DNA of 64,000 nt from Pseudomonas sp. MN1F (GTDB lineage Bacteria > Pseudomonadota > Gammaproteobacteria > Pseudomonadales > Pseudomonadaceae): assembly GCF_009391885.1 (NCBI RefSeq), contig NZ_VZII01000047.1:1-64000 (forward strand), given 5' to 3'. Every line of letters starts with the position of its first letter. The first letter of the stretch is position 1. Position numbers and translations under genes: made by a program. Below, in pieces: positions 18,077 to 26,009 of this stretch. The notes under the pieces are model-generated. The model was given only the letters and a program-made list of their open reading frames with translations, had not been told where the DNA came from and did no database searches.

Positions 18077-19042
18077 TCAGCGGGTTTCAATGTGCGCCTG
18101 CAACTGCCCGCCGACGATGGATATTTCTTTGAATTGTCGACCCTCGCGCAGCACGAACAACGCGTCCATCCCGCGCGCCTGCGCCAGGCGTGGGCCCTCG
18201 GTTTCGCCCAGGACCATCAGCGCCGTGGCCCAGGCATCGGCGAGCATGCAGGAGGCCGCCACCACGGTGACGGCGGCGAGCGGGTTGCACAGGGGCGCGC
18301 CGGTGGCCGGGTCCATGGTGTGAGCATAGGACTGACCGGCCACCTCGACCCAGTGTCGATAGTCCCCCGAAGTCGCGATCGCGGTATCGCTGAGCTCCAT
18401 CACGCCCATGACTTCACGCACGCCCCGCGTGGGCTTTTCCAGGGCCACCACCCAGCACTGGCCGTCAGGTTTGACGCCTCGGGCGCGCATCTCGCCATCG
18501 ATACCGACCAGGTAGCGGGTGATGCCCAGACCGTCCAGGCAACGGGCCAGTTCATCCACGCCAAAACCTTTGGCGATACCACTCAAGTCAAGGTTCAGCG
18601 GCCCGCGCTTGCGCACCTGATTGCGCTGGGGCTGCACCACCAATGCGGCGCTGGCCGACAGCCGGGCACGCGGCGCAACCGTGCCGCTAGCCTGCGCCGT
18701 GACCGTCTGCTCGCCTGGGCCGAAGCCCCAGGCGTTCACCAGGTCACCGACAGCGATGTCGAAGGCGCCGCCGGATTGCTGGCTGACGCGCAATGCCGCA
18801 GTCAGCACCGTGGCCAGTTCCTTGGGCACCGACAGCCATTGCTGCTCGGGGGCGGCATTGAGGCGGTTGAGGTCCGAATCGGGTTTCCAGGTGGACATTT
18901 GCTGATCCACCCGGGCCACGGCGCGGGCCAGTTGCTGGCCCACTTGGTCGGTGTCGATCCCGGCCCCGGCATAAAACAGAGCGGTGTAGCGGGTGCCCAT
19001 GGTTTCGCCGTTCAGGCTGTAACGCTGCAACTCAGTAGACAT
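18077..19042 (-). CDS. apbE: FAD:protein FMN transferase (ApbE family)
   Basis: A 321-residue ApbE-type flavin transferase, which links FMN from FAD to a Thr/Ser in extracytoplasmic redox proteins. Diagnostic motifs are METMGTRY-like N-terminus (GETMGTRYTALF), DLSGIAKGFGVDELA, LVGIDGEMRARG and HTMDPATGAPL. The start codon lies inside the last codons of the upstream reductase gene (11-nt overlap). I see no signal peptide or lipobox, although most ApbE proteins of Gammaproteobacteria are exported, so its compartment is uncertain. Its substrate is probably the DUF2271 protein of the same operon. Confidence 0.88.
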   Translation of the reverse strand: MSTELQRYSLNGETMGTRYTALFYAGAGIDTDQVGQQLARAVARVDQQMSTWKPDSDLNRLNAAPEQQWLSVPKELATVLTAALRVSQQSGGAFDIAVGDLVNAWGFGPGEQTVTAQASGTVAPRARLSASAALVVQPQRNQVRKRGPLNLDLSGIAKGFGVDELARCLDGLGITRYLVGIDGEMRARGVKPDGQCWVVALEKPTRGVREVMGVMELSDTAIATSGDYRHWVEVAGQSYAHTMDPATGAPLCNPLAAVTVVAASCMLADAWATALMVLGETEGPRLAQARGMDALFVLREGRQFKEISIVGGQLQAHIETR

Positions 19043-21212
19043 CTTCACGGTAGCGCCCTTGTGCCTTGAGGGTGAGCACACTGAGGTCGAGAGGCGCCAA
19101 CACTTCATCAAGGGCCTGCATCACGCCTTTGGCCATTTCGCGACTGCCACATACCAGCACCTGGGCACCTTTCTCAATCAGCCGGCGCAAGGCCAGGGCA
19201 TCGCTGATCAGCCGGTCTTGCACGTAGCTGCGGTCCTGAACCTGAGAAAAGGCGGCACGCAATGCCGTGAGGCGGCGGTCCGACAGGTATTGGTTGAGCT
19301 CGGGTTCGTAGAGAAAGTCCGAGGCCGGGTTGCGCCCGCCCCAATACAGGTGCATTGGGTGTCGGGCCTTGTTGTTGCGGATAAAACCGGCCAGAGGACC
19401 GATACCGGTACCGGCGCCGATCAGGATCACCGGGTGTGCGCCCGATGCCGGACGAAACTGCGGGTTGGGCTGGATGAAGGCGTCGATCTGCGCGCCGATG
19501 TCCAGGCCGTGAAGAAACTCAGAGCACAGGCCACCGTTGTGTTTGCGCACGCAGATCTCCAGCACGCCGTCCTGGGAACCGCTGGCCAGCGAGTAGAAAC
19601 GCGGGATTGGGCTGCCCGGGGGCAGAATCCCGAGCAGGTCGCCGGCCAGAAAGCCTGGCAGTTCGCTGCAGGCTTTGAAGCGCAGGACGTGGGTCGGTGC
19701 ATTCACCTGTTCGCCATAGGTAATCCGCTCTGTCAGCGCCAAGGCATGGGTACGCGGCTGCTGCGGGGTGTGAACCAGCGCCAGTTCCTGCCCCAACACC
19801 TCGCTCAACGCCTGGCCCCAGCGGGCAAACGCCTGAGAGGACTGGCGGTTGATGGTTTCCAGCCTGAGCAGTGGCGAGCCACCGGCCTGCAACATTGCAT
19901 CCTGCACGTGGTGGGCGTACTGACAGAACTGCGTAAACTGGCGGTCGCCCAGGCCCAGCACCGCGAACGGCAAGCCGGGCTTGAGGCCGGTCTTGGCCAG
20001 CCGCGCCAGGAACTGCGATGCCGAGGCCGGCGCATCGCCGTCACCGTGGGTTGCGGTGAGGATGAACAGCCGTTGGGCATTGCGGTAGTCGCCCACCCAT
20101 TCATTCATCGCCGCGCTGTGCACCTTGTGGCCACGCTGGTGCAGGGCGTCGTGCAGGGTCTTGGCAAAACCCCAGGTGCTGTTGTTCTCACTGCCCACCA
20201 GAATAACGCTGTCGGCGGCGTGGGCCAGGCTGTTGTGGTGGATGTTCGGGCCAGCCCTGCGGCGGCGCCACCACAACACGATGCCGGTCACGCTCATCAA
20301 CGGCACGCAGAGGGCGCAGACCCCGAGCAACAGGCCCAGCCACCAAAGGCCCTCGCCAGTGTGCAGTTGGTAGATCACGTCATAGAAGTTGCGCATCGAG
20401 CCGTGGGCTTGATAGGACAACACTGCGCCGCTGGCCTGATCCACGTAGCCGTCGCCCTGGGTGGTGCGCAGGGAAAACACATCGCGGGGGTCGCCGGGGC
20501 TTGGGTAGACCAGCTCGCGCAGGTCATTGAGGTCGGTGGCCTGCAACGCCTGCAGCGTGGCCACCGGCAAGGCCGGGCCGGCGCTGACGTGGGCCGGGAA
20601 GGCGGGTTCACGTTCACTACCGTCGGCGATCAAAGCAAACGTGGTGGCGGACATGTACAGCCCGCTCAAGGCCGTCAGCAGCAGCCCGAGCAAGGCCAGC
20701 CGGCCGACTTCAGCATGCCAGCGCTGGCTGAAACTGCCCCGCAGCGGGCGCAGCAGGTTGCGCCAGCCGCCCAGGCGCCGGGCCAGCAGCAGTGCACCGG
20801 ACACTGACAGCGCCAGCATGATCAGGGCGCCAGCACCCGACACCCCATGGCCCGGCGTGCCAAGCAGCAGCGAGCGGTGCAGGTCCTTGACCCACCGGGA
20901 GAACGCCGGTGGCTGGTAAGGACCGAGGCCCTGGCCCGTCAGTGGGTCGACCTGTTCCGCACTGGCCTGGCCGTTCTGCTTGTAATAGACGATCACCGTG
21001 CCGGACGCTGAGCGCTGGATCTGCTCCACGCCCGTGAAGTGGCTGGCAACGCGCCCGGCCAGTTGGCCGACGTTGAGTTGTCCGGCCGCAGGGGAGGTGC
21101 CATGCAGGCGTTCCAGCGCCGGCTGCACAGACAGGATCGCGCCGCTGATGGCCAATACCATGACCAACAGGGCTGCGATCAGGCCAGGCAGGGAATGGAA
21201 CCGACGAAGCAT
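19032..21212 (-). CDS. PepSY-TM / flavodoxin / FAD-NADPH reductase fusion
   Basis: A 726-residue inner-membrane electron-transfer protein. Residues 9-31 form TM1, residues about 35-115 and 200-280 are periplasmic PepSY-like regions, and further TM helices lie near 123-145, 170-195 and 288-315. Several His residues near membrane edges could bind heme. A cytoplasmic flavodoxin domain (about 335-480, VILVGSENNSTWG) is followed by a sulfite-reductase-like FAD/NADPH module (ILIGAGTGIGPLAGF, then LVCGSREMAKGV). The layout predicts electron flow from NADPH across the membrane. It is the middle gene of DUF2271-reductase-apbE, so the DUF2271 protein may accept the electrons. The start at 21212 gives TM1 directly at the N-terminus. 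Confidence 0.85.
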   Translation of the reverse strand: MLRRFHSLPGLIAALLVMVLAISGAILSVQPALERLHGTSPAAGQLNVGQLAGRVASHFTGVEQIQRSASGTVIVYYKQNGQASAEQVDPLTGQGLGPYQPPAFSRWVKDLHRSLLLGTPGHGVSGAGALIMLALSVSGALLLARRLGGWRNLLRPLRGSFSQRWHAEVGRLALLGLLLTALSGLYMSATTFALIADGSEREPAFPAHVSAGPALPVATLQALQATDLNDLRELVYPSPGDPRDVFSLRTTQGDGYVDQASGAVLSYQAHGSMRNFYDVIYQLHTGEGLWWLGLLLGVCALCVPLMSVTGIVLWWRRRRAGPNIHHNSLAHAADSVILVGSENNSTWGFAKTLHDALHQRGHKVHSAAMNEWVGDYRNAQRLFILTATHGDGDAPASASQFLARLAKTGLKPGLPFAVLGLGDRQFTQFCQYAHHVQDAMLQAGGSPLLRLETINRQSSQAFARWGQALSEVLGQELALVHTPQQPRTHALALTERITYGEQVNAPTHVLRFKACSELPGFLAGDLLGILPPGSPIPRFYSLASGSQDGVLEICVRKHNGGLCSEFLHGLDIGAQIDAFIQPNPQFRPASGAHPVILIGAGTGIGPLAGFIRNNKARHPMHLYWGGRNPASDFLYEPELNQYLSDRRLTALRAAFSQVQDRSYVQDRLISDALALRRLIEKGAQVLVCGSREMAKGVMQALDEVLAPLDLSVLTLKAQGRYREDVY

Positions 21213-21237
21213 ATTCAGCCTCCAGAAGTGTCGGGTG

Positions 21238-21708
21238 CTACAGGTCGTAAGTGAAGGTGTCGACGTAAGCACTGCCGGTCGTGGGCTTGCCTGAGCCTTT
21301 GGTCGTCAGCGCTACGCTGACATCGCCACGGGCGTCACGTTGGTCCTCGACGGCGCTGTCGATGCGGATCTGATAGCCGGCATCAATCAGCGTGTCTGCC
21401 AGTTCCACGCTGACTTTGAGCGTGCCCCCACTGCCGACACTGGCGCCGCTGACCCCGTCAAACTCGCTTGGGTTCATTCCGCTGCCACGTGCCCAGTCGC
21501 CCAGGTGCTTGTAATACTTGGCCTTCTTCCCGGCCACCCAGAGGGTTTTCTGATACTGGCCACTGGCGTCGGTGACGTAGATCGCCAGGTAGGCATCGTT
21601 GCCGCTGTAGTCCTTGAGCTGCGTGGTCAAGGTCACTTCCCGGGCCTGGGCCAGCGCCGGCAGGGCGATGGCGCCGACGAGGCAGGTTGCTGCGATGATC
21701 TTTTTCAT
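21238..21708 (-). CDS. Exported DUF2271 protein with flavinylation-like motif
   Basis: A 156-residue protein with a clear Sec signal peptide (MKKIIAATCLVGAIALPALAQA, cleaved near residue 22; quoted here only as N-terminal landmark Lys2-Ala22) and a DUF2271 domain. Residues 84-90 read DGVSGAS, which fits the ApbE target pattern D-x-x-(S/T)-G-A-(T/S); Ser90 would carry FMN. It is the first gene of the operon with the membrane reductase and apbE. I infer a periplasmic flavoprotein that takes electrons from the reductase. Its final acceptor is unknown. Confidence 0.83.
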   Translation of the reverse strand: MKKIIAATCLVGAIALPALAQAREVTLTTQLKDYSGNDAYLAIYVTDASGQYQKTLWVAGKKAKYYKHLGDWARGSGMNPSEFDGVSGASVGSGGTLKVSVELADTLIDAGYQIRIDSAVEDQRDARGDVSVALTTKGSGKPTTGSAYVDTFTYDL

Positions 21709-21773
21709 GACGGTGTCTCCTGTCGAGGGCGGCGTCTGCGGCATACCCTAAGGTGCCTTCCTGAAGGCCAGCT

Positions 21774-21840
21774 GAATTTACAGCTATCAATGGTCGCTTA
21801 ATATCTGTAAATTCGCATATGCGCAAAAACGAATATACAG
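21774..21840. promoter_or_regulatory. Operator region with three copies of GAATnTACAG
   Basis: The divergent DUF2271/arsR intergenic region holds GAATTTACAG (21774-21783), its exact inverse CTGTAAATTC (21805-21814) and GAATATACAG (21831-21840). A perfect palindrome CGCATATGCG lies at 21814-21823. The last elements are just upstream of arsR and are candidates for the ArsR operator; the first pair may serve a separate metal-responsive regulator of the reductase operon. Confidence 0.55.
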
Positions 21841-21847
21841 GTCGGCT

Positions 21848-22198
21848 ATGCCCATTCAGCCCTGCACCCTCTTCAAATGCCTCGGTGACGAAACCCGGGC
21901 CCGGATCATGTTGATGCTCGCCGCTGAGGGCGAGCTGTGCGTTTGCGAACTGATCTGGGCACTGGACGACAGTCAGCCGAAAGTCTCCCGGCATTTGGCT
22001 CAACTGCGTACCTGTGGCTTGCTGGAGGATCGCCGGCAAGGCCAATGGATCTATTACCGCCTTCATCCGCAACTCCCCCAATGGGCAGTGGATGTACTCA
22101 AGACGACGCTTGAGGCAAACCGCTCTTGGCTTGGCGATGATCAAAGTCGCCTTGCTTCTATGGAAGGTCGCCCGGTACGCCAGGTCTCCTGCTGTTGA
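21848..22198 (+). CDS. arsR: ArsR-family arsenic-responsive repressor
   Basis: A 116-residue winged-helix repressor. The metalloid-binding motif ELCVCEL lies in the recognition region, as in the E. coli-type ArsR sensors, and DDSQPKVSRHLAQLR forms the DNA-recognition helix. The C-terminus ends in two further cysteines (SCC). It is divergent from the DUF2271 operon and upstream of arsC and arsH. It should repress its own operon until As(III) binds the cysteines. The start lies 7 bases after the operator region. Confidence 0.92.
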   Translation: MPIQPCTLFKCLGDETRARIMLMLAAEGELCVCELIWALDDSQPKVSRHLAQLRTCGLLEDRRQGQWIYYRLHPQLPQWAVDVLKTTLEANRSWLGDDQSRLASMEGRPVRQVSCC

Positions 22199-22303
22199 GT
22201 GTTTTGCAGACCTGACAGATTGCTGGCGATTTCAATCCCATTTTGCTTACGACACTGGCAGCACTTGCCGTGCGCTTGAGCATCAGCGCTTAGGAGTTAA
22301 CGT

Positions 22304-22774
22304 GTGAAGATCCTGTTCATGTGTACGGCCAATAGCTGTCGTAGCGTCTTGTCCGAGGGGCTGTTCAACCATGTTGCCCCGGACGGCTTCACGGCCATCA
22401 GTTCGGGCAGCTTTCCCAGCGGCAAACTCAATCCGCGTGCGGTGAGCACGCTGCAAGGGCTGGGTGTCGACACGTCTGGCCTGTACAGCAAAGGTTCAGA
22501 GGCGTTCGCCGACACACCACCCGATATCGTTATCACCGTGTGCGACAAGGCGGGCGGCGAGCCTTGCCCGGTGTATTTTGGCCCGGCCATCAAGAGCCAC
22601 TGGGGGCTATCCGACCCGTCAGAGGCAGACGGCACAGACGAGGATGTTCAGGCCGCATTCGATGCAACGGTTGAACACATCAAAAGGCGGTGTGCAGCCT
22701 TCTTCACTCTGGATCTCAGAACGCTTCAGGGTGCTGATCTGAAGCAGGCCCTGGATCGTATTGGAGCACTGTGA
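22304..22774 (+). CDS. arsC: Arsenate reductase, low-molecular-weight phosphatase type
   Basis: A 156-residue ArsC of the thioredoxin-linked, tyrosine-phosphatase-like class, which reduces As(V) to As(III). The P-loop MCTANSCRS gives the nucleophile Cys7 and Arg13; Cys80 and Cys88 (VCDKAGGEPCPV) are the likely relay cysteines. It uses a GTG start with TTAGGAG before it. The 105-bp gap after arsR has no arsB or acr3 gene, so arsenite made here must leave through an exporter encoded elsewhere. Confidence 0.9.
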   Translation: MKILFMCTANSCRSVLSEGLFNHVAPDGFTAISSGSFPSGKLNPRAVSTLQGLGVDTSGLYSKGSEAFADTPPDIVITVCDKAGGEPCPVYFGPAIKSHWGLSDPSEADGTDEDVQAAFDATVEHIKRRCAAFFTLDLRTLQGADLKQALDRIGAL

Positions 22775-23508
22775 TGAGCGAATTTGATACCGACTCTTCC
22801 GAGACTTTTCCTGCCCTTGATCTGTCGCTGATGGATCTCCCCAGCGCCGATAAACTTGGCCTGGCAAATGATGTGGACGTCAAGCCACGCATCCTTTTGC
22901 TCTATGGGTCGACCAGAGAGCGGTCGTTCAGTCGTCTGTTGACGCAAGAGGCTGCACGCCTGCTCCAGCACATGGGCGCCGAGACGGTGATCTTCGACCC
23001 GTCAGGGCTGCCTTTGCCGGATGATGCACCCGTCGACCACCCCAAAGTGCAAGCGCTACGCGAGCTGGTGCTGTGGTCAGACGGTCAGGTGTGGTGTTCC
23101 CCAGAGCGTCACGGCGCGATGTCTGCAGTATTCAAAGCACAGATCGACTGGATTCCTTTGAGCCTGGGTGCCGTGCGGCCCACCCAGGGTAAAACCCTCG
23201 CAGTGATGCAGGTGTGCGGCGGCTCTCAGTCGTTCAACGCCGTCAACCAGATGCGTATTCTCGGCCGGTGGATGCGCATGCTGACCATCCCGAATCAGTC
23301 GTCGGTGCCGAAAGCGTATCTGGAGTTTGACGAAGCAAATCGAATGAAGCCTTCGCCGTACTACGACCGTTTAGTCGATGTGATGGAGGAGTTGGTGAAA
23401 TTCACGTTGCTGGTTCGTGGCCGTGAGGGCTATCTGGTAGATCGCTATTCGGAGCGAAAAGAAAGCGCGCAAGCTTTATCGGCCAGGGTGAATCAGCGCG
23501 CCATCTAG
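22774..23508 (+). CDS. arsH: Arsenical resistance flavoprotein ArsH
   Basis: A 244-residue NADPH-dependent FMN reductase of the ArsH family, reported to oxidise organoarsenicals and to reduce quinones or chromate. Visible motifs include RILLLYGSTRERSFSRLLT (FMN phosphate loop) and PERHGAMSAVFKAQIDW. Its ATG overlaps the arsC stop by one base (TGATG), so the two are translationally coupled. Length and N-terminal extension are normal for ArsH. Confidence 0.9.
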   Translation: MSEFDTDSSETFPALDLSLMDLPSADKLGLANDVDVKPRILLLYGSTRERSFSRLLTQEAARLLQHMGAETVIFDPSGLPLPDDAPVDHPKVQALRELVLWSDGQVWCSPERHGAMSAVFKAQIDWIPLSLGAVRPTQGKTLAVMQVCGGSQSFNAVNQMRILGRWMRMLTIPNQSSVPKAYLEFDEANRMKPSPYYDRLVDVMEELVKFTLLVRGREGYLVDRYSERKESAQALSARVNQRAI

Positions 23509-23544
23509 ACGGCGCGCAGAGGGGAAGGGCTTGTAGCCGCTGAG

Positions 23545-23928
23545 CTAAGCCTGGGCTCCAGGAACAGTCAGCCCGTTGGCAATGGCACTGGCTTCAAGCT
23601 TTGCACGCTCCGCGTCGAGAAAAACATAAGTGGCTTGCAGCGCGGTGATCTTCGCTTGAATGTCGGCCATCTTGTTGGCGACCAGGGCCGCGCCTTGCGC
23701 GCAATCGATCGTATTACCCCGCTTGGCCTGAAGGATGTCCCTGATCTCGGCGAGTGAAAAACCGCCGCCCTGGGCACTCTGAATGAAGGCCAGATCGGCA
23801 ACGGTCTGATCGCTATAGCTGCGGTAGTTGTTGGCTTGGCGATGAGCCACGATGAGCCCGAACTGTTCGTAATAGCGCAATGCATGGCGGCCGAGCCCGC
23901 TGCGGCGCTCCAACTCTCCAATATTCAC
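23545..23928 (-). CDS. MerR-family transcriptional regulator
   Basis: A 127-residue MerR protein with an N-terminal winged helix (MNIGELERRSGLGRHALRYYE, GTG start with AGGAG before it) and a coiled-coil dimerisation helix (about 80-115). A single Cys lies near residue 76 (TIDCAQ), which is not enough to predict a metal site. It is divergent from the epimerase gene, and the intergenic region has a MerR-type promoter with a long spacer. It probably activates the epimerase-EamA pair. The inducer is unknown. Confidence 0.85.
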   Translation of the reverse strand: MNIGELERRSGLGRHALRYYEQFGLIVAHRQANNYRSYSDQTVADLAFIQSAQGGGFSLAEIRDILQAKRGNTIDCAQGAALVANKMADIQAKITALQATYVFLDAERAKLEASAIANGLTVPGAQA

Positions 23929-23939
23929 CGTAAAACTCC

Positions 23940-23970
23940 TTGACTGTAGAGTGCCCTCTATACCTTAGCC
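23940..23970 (+). promoter_or_regulatory. MerR-type promoter with dyad in a long spacer
   Basis: TTGACT at 23940-23945 is followed by a 19-bp spacer that contains the dyad TAGAG-TGCC-CTCTA (23947-23960) and a weak -10-like TTAGCC at 23965. An overlong spacer with an internal dyad is the usual arrangement for MerR-activated genes. Confidence 0.6.
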
Positions 23971-24000
23971 TGCGCCGATCTTCCAAACAAGGATTCGGAT

Positions 24001-25065
24001 ATGAGCGTGGAATGCTTCGTCACAGGCGGCAGTGGCTTTGTGGGGCAACATTTGCTGGCGCGGCTTACTGCGACAGGGCACAAGACCTGGGTGCTTATGC
24101 GCAGCCCTGAAAACATCGAGCGCCTCAGAGAGCAGGTAGGCCGGCTGGGCGGTAACCCGGCGTCTATCCATGCGGTTGAGGGCGATATCAGCAGGGAAGG
24201 GCTTGGGCTCAGTGAGGCAGACAGGCAATGCGTGTCTTCGGTCGCTGTGGTGTTCCACCTCGCGGCGCAATTCACCTGGGGGCTGACAATGGAGCGCGCG
24301 CGCGAAGTCAATGTGCAAGGGGCGCTGAGAGTCGCAAGGCTCGCCGCCAGCCAGCACATCCGATTACTGATGGTGGGCGGCTATATGCTGCAAAACCTGA
24401 CCCACCTTGCCCATGTCGGAGTTGACGTCGAGTGCCCTGAAAACACCAACTGGCCTTTAGTCTATGAGCGTGTGGGTGGCTACGAAGGCAGCAAGCTCGA
24501 GTCGCATTTTGCAGTCATCCGTTACATGCAGGAGGCAGACGCGGATTACACGATTGTTCATCCCGCCACGGTGTGTGGCCACAGCGAGAGTGGGCACATC
24601 CTGGAAGGGCAGCCGCTGGCCGAACTCATTCGAAACCTGGCACAAGGCCGGTTCAAAGCTGTCCCCGGTTCCGCCAGGCACTGGTTGCCAGTCGTCAGCG
24701 TCGATTACCTGGTAACGATGATAACCTGCGTCGCGTTCGACCCCTCGATGGCCAACCGGCAGGTCCTGGCGCTCAATGAGGGCACACCGAACCTTCAGCG
24801 GATGCTTGCGCAACTGGCAACAACGCTGGAAGTAAAGGCCCCTCGACGCCATGTAGCGATAGGCTTGCTCAAGTGGCTATTGACCATTCCTGGGCTGGCG
24901 GCCCGATTCGCGATCAGCACCGAGTCGTTGAACTTTATTCAGACGCAGCGCTTTGACATGAATTACAGCAAGCAATTGGAGCGCAAGTATCAATTAACAC
25001 ATCCAGACCTGGCACGAACACTGGAAAAGACGGTGCGCTACGTCAAGGGTTACTTGCCCAACTGA
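24001..25065 (+). CDS. NAD(P)-dependent epimerase/dehydratase-type extended SDR
   Basis: A 354-residue extended short-chain dehydrogenase. The nucleotide-binding motif is FVTGGSGFVGQHLLARL, the acidic region VEGDIS follows, and the catalytic YxxxK is in GGYEGSKLESHF. The substrate cannot be read from sequence; related proteins act on sugars, flavonoids or sterol-like ketones. It is under the MerR-type promoter and is followed after 8 bp by an EamA permease, so the pair may detoxify or export a small molecule. Confidence 0.8.
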   Translation: MSVECFVTGGSGFVGQHLLARLTATGHKTWVLMRSPENIERLREQVGRLGGNPASIHAVEGDISREGLGLSEADRQCVSSVAVVFHLAAQFTWGLTMERAREVNVQGALRVARLAASQHIRLLMVGGYMLQNLTHLAHVGVDVECPENTNWPLVYERVGGYEGSKLESHFAVIRYMQEADADYTIVHPATVCGHSESGHILEGQPLAELIRNLAQGRFKAVPGSARHWLPVVSVDYLVTMITCVAFDPSMANRQVLALNEGTPNLQRMLAQLATTLEVKAPRRHVAIGLLKWLLTIPGLAARFAISTESLNFIQTQRFDMNYSKQLERKYQLTHPDLARTLEKTVRYVKGYLPN

Positions 25066-25073
25066 GCCCACCT

Positions 25074-25991
25074 ATGACAAGGAATGTAATGATGCAATCT
25101 CATTTCGGCAAAGGCGTCCTCTTTGCACTCTGCGCCGCGGCATTGAATGCAACCATCGGCGTACTCAGCAAGGTGTTAATGAACAGTGGATTCAGCTCCA
25201 GCAGTATCGCCTTGATAAAAACCCTACTCGGCTGCCTGCTGCTGTCAGTCTTGCTACTGTTCCTCAAGCGGCCCTTGCACGTGGCTAAGTGGCTCCCGGC
25301 AGCGGTGTGCGCCTTTCTCGGCATTTTCATGCTGTTCCACTTTGAAACTTCGGCCTATAGCCATTACGCCGCGGCCGGGGTCGTGGTGATCCTGATGGCT
25401 AGCGCATCCATTTCTTCGATATTACTGGGACGGATAGTCCTCAACGACCCCATCACCGCCAACGTGACGGTAGGCGCCGGATTGACGATAGCCGGTATTG
25501 CGGTCATTTTCGGGGCCGATATGGAGCAGGGCTTTACCCTGCAAGGTGCAGTGCTCGCGTCGATCGCTGGCTGCAGTTATGGGGCATTCTCGGTAGCCAT
25601 GAAGCGCATGGGTGTGGCTGGGGGGCTGCATTTCACTCGGCAACTTTTGTTTTTCGGCAGCCTTTACCTGCTGATGCCGGCTGCGAGCGATGGGTTCGTC
25701 ATGGGCGAGCTGTCGCTGCTGGCGGTCATGGCATTGCTCGCTCTGGCGACACTGCCGACCATCCTCGGTTTCTTCTGCACCACCAAGGCCATCGAGTATT
25801 TGAAGCCGTCACAAGTTCAAGCACTGGAACTGACTGAGCCGCTGTTTGCCGCGCTGTTGGCGTTCGTGGTCCTCAATGAGGTGCCGCGAGACACTTTGTA
25901 CCTGGGGGCCGGTTTGATCCTCTTTGGGCTGTGTTTCTCCAATGAGCTGATCCGCCTAGGCAAGAAAGCGCCACAGCCGTCTGGTGTGTAG
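25074..25991 (+). CDS. EamA (DMT superfamily) permease
   Basis: A roughly 300-residue inner-membrane protein with about ten hydrophobic helices in two EamA repeats (about residues 12-145 and 155-295), characteristic of RhaT/YdcZ-type exporters of amino acids or metabolites. The coordinates use the first ATG; internal ATGs at 25089 and 25092 have AAGGA just upstream and are equally plausible. It is co-transcribed with the epimerase. Substrate unknown. Base use is slightly less GC-rich than in neighbouring housekeeping genes, as in the ars cluster. Confidence 0.82.
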   Translation: MTRNVMMQSHFGKGVLFALCAAALNATIGVLSKVLMNSGFSSSSIALIKTLLGCLLLSVLLLFLKRPLHVAKWLPAAVCAFLGIFMLFHFETSAYSHYAAAGVVVILMASASISSILLGRIVLNDPITANVTVGAGLTIAGIAVIFGADMEQGFTLQGAVLASIAGCSYGAFSVAMKRMGVAGGLHFTRQLLFFGSLYLLMPAASDGFVMGELSLLAVMALLALATLPTILGFFCTTKAIEYLKPSQVQALELTEPLFAALLAFVVLNEVPRDTLYLGAGLILFGLCFSNELIRLGKKAPQPSGV

Positions 25992-26009
25992 CAGTTATGG
26001 CGCAGGCCT

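Noticed and set aside
19059..20807. Forward open frame of 582 codons opposite the reductase gene
   Set aside because: The reverse strand encodes recognisable PepSY, flavodoxin and FAD domains; the forward frame has no recognisable domain.
23545..23928. LitR photosensor for the light-type sites at 34.8 kb
   Set aside because: The MerR protein is only 127 residues and lacks the C-terminal sensory domain of LitR; its own divergent promoter explains its role.
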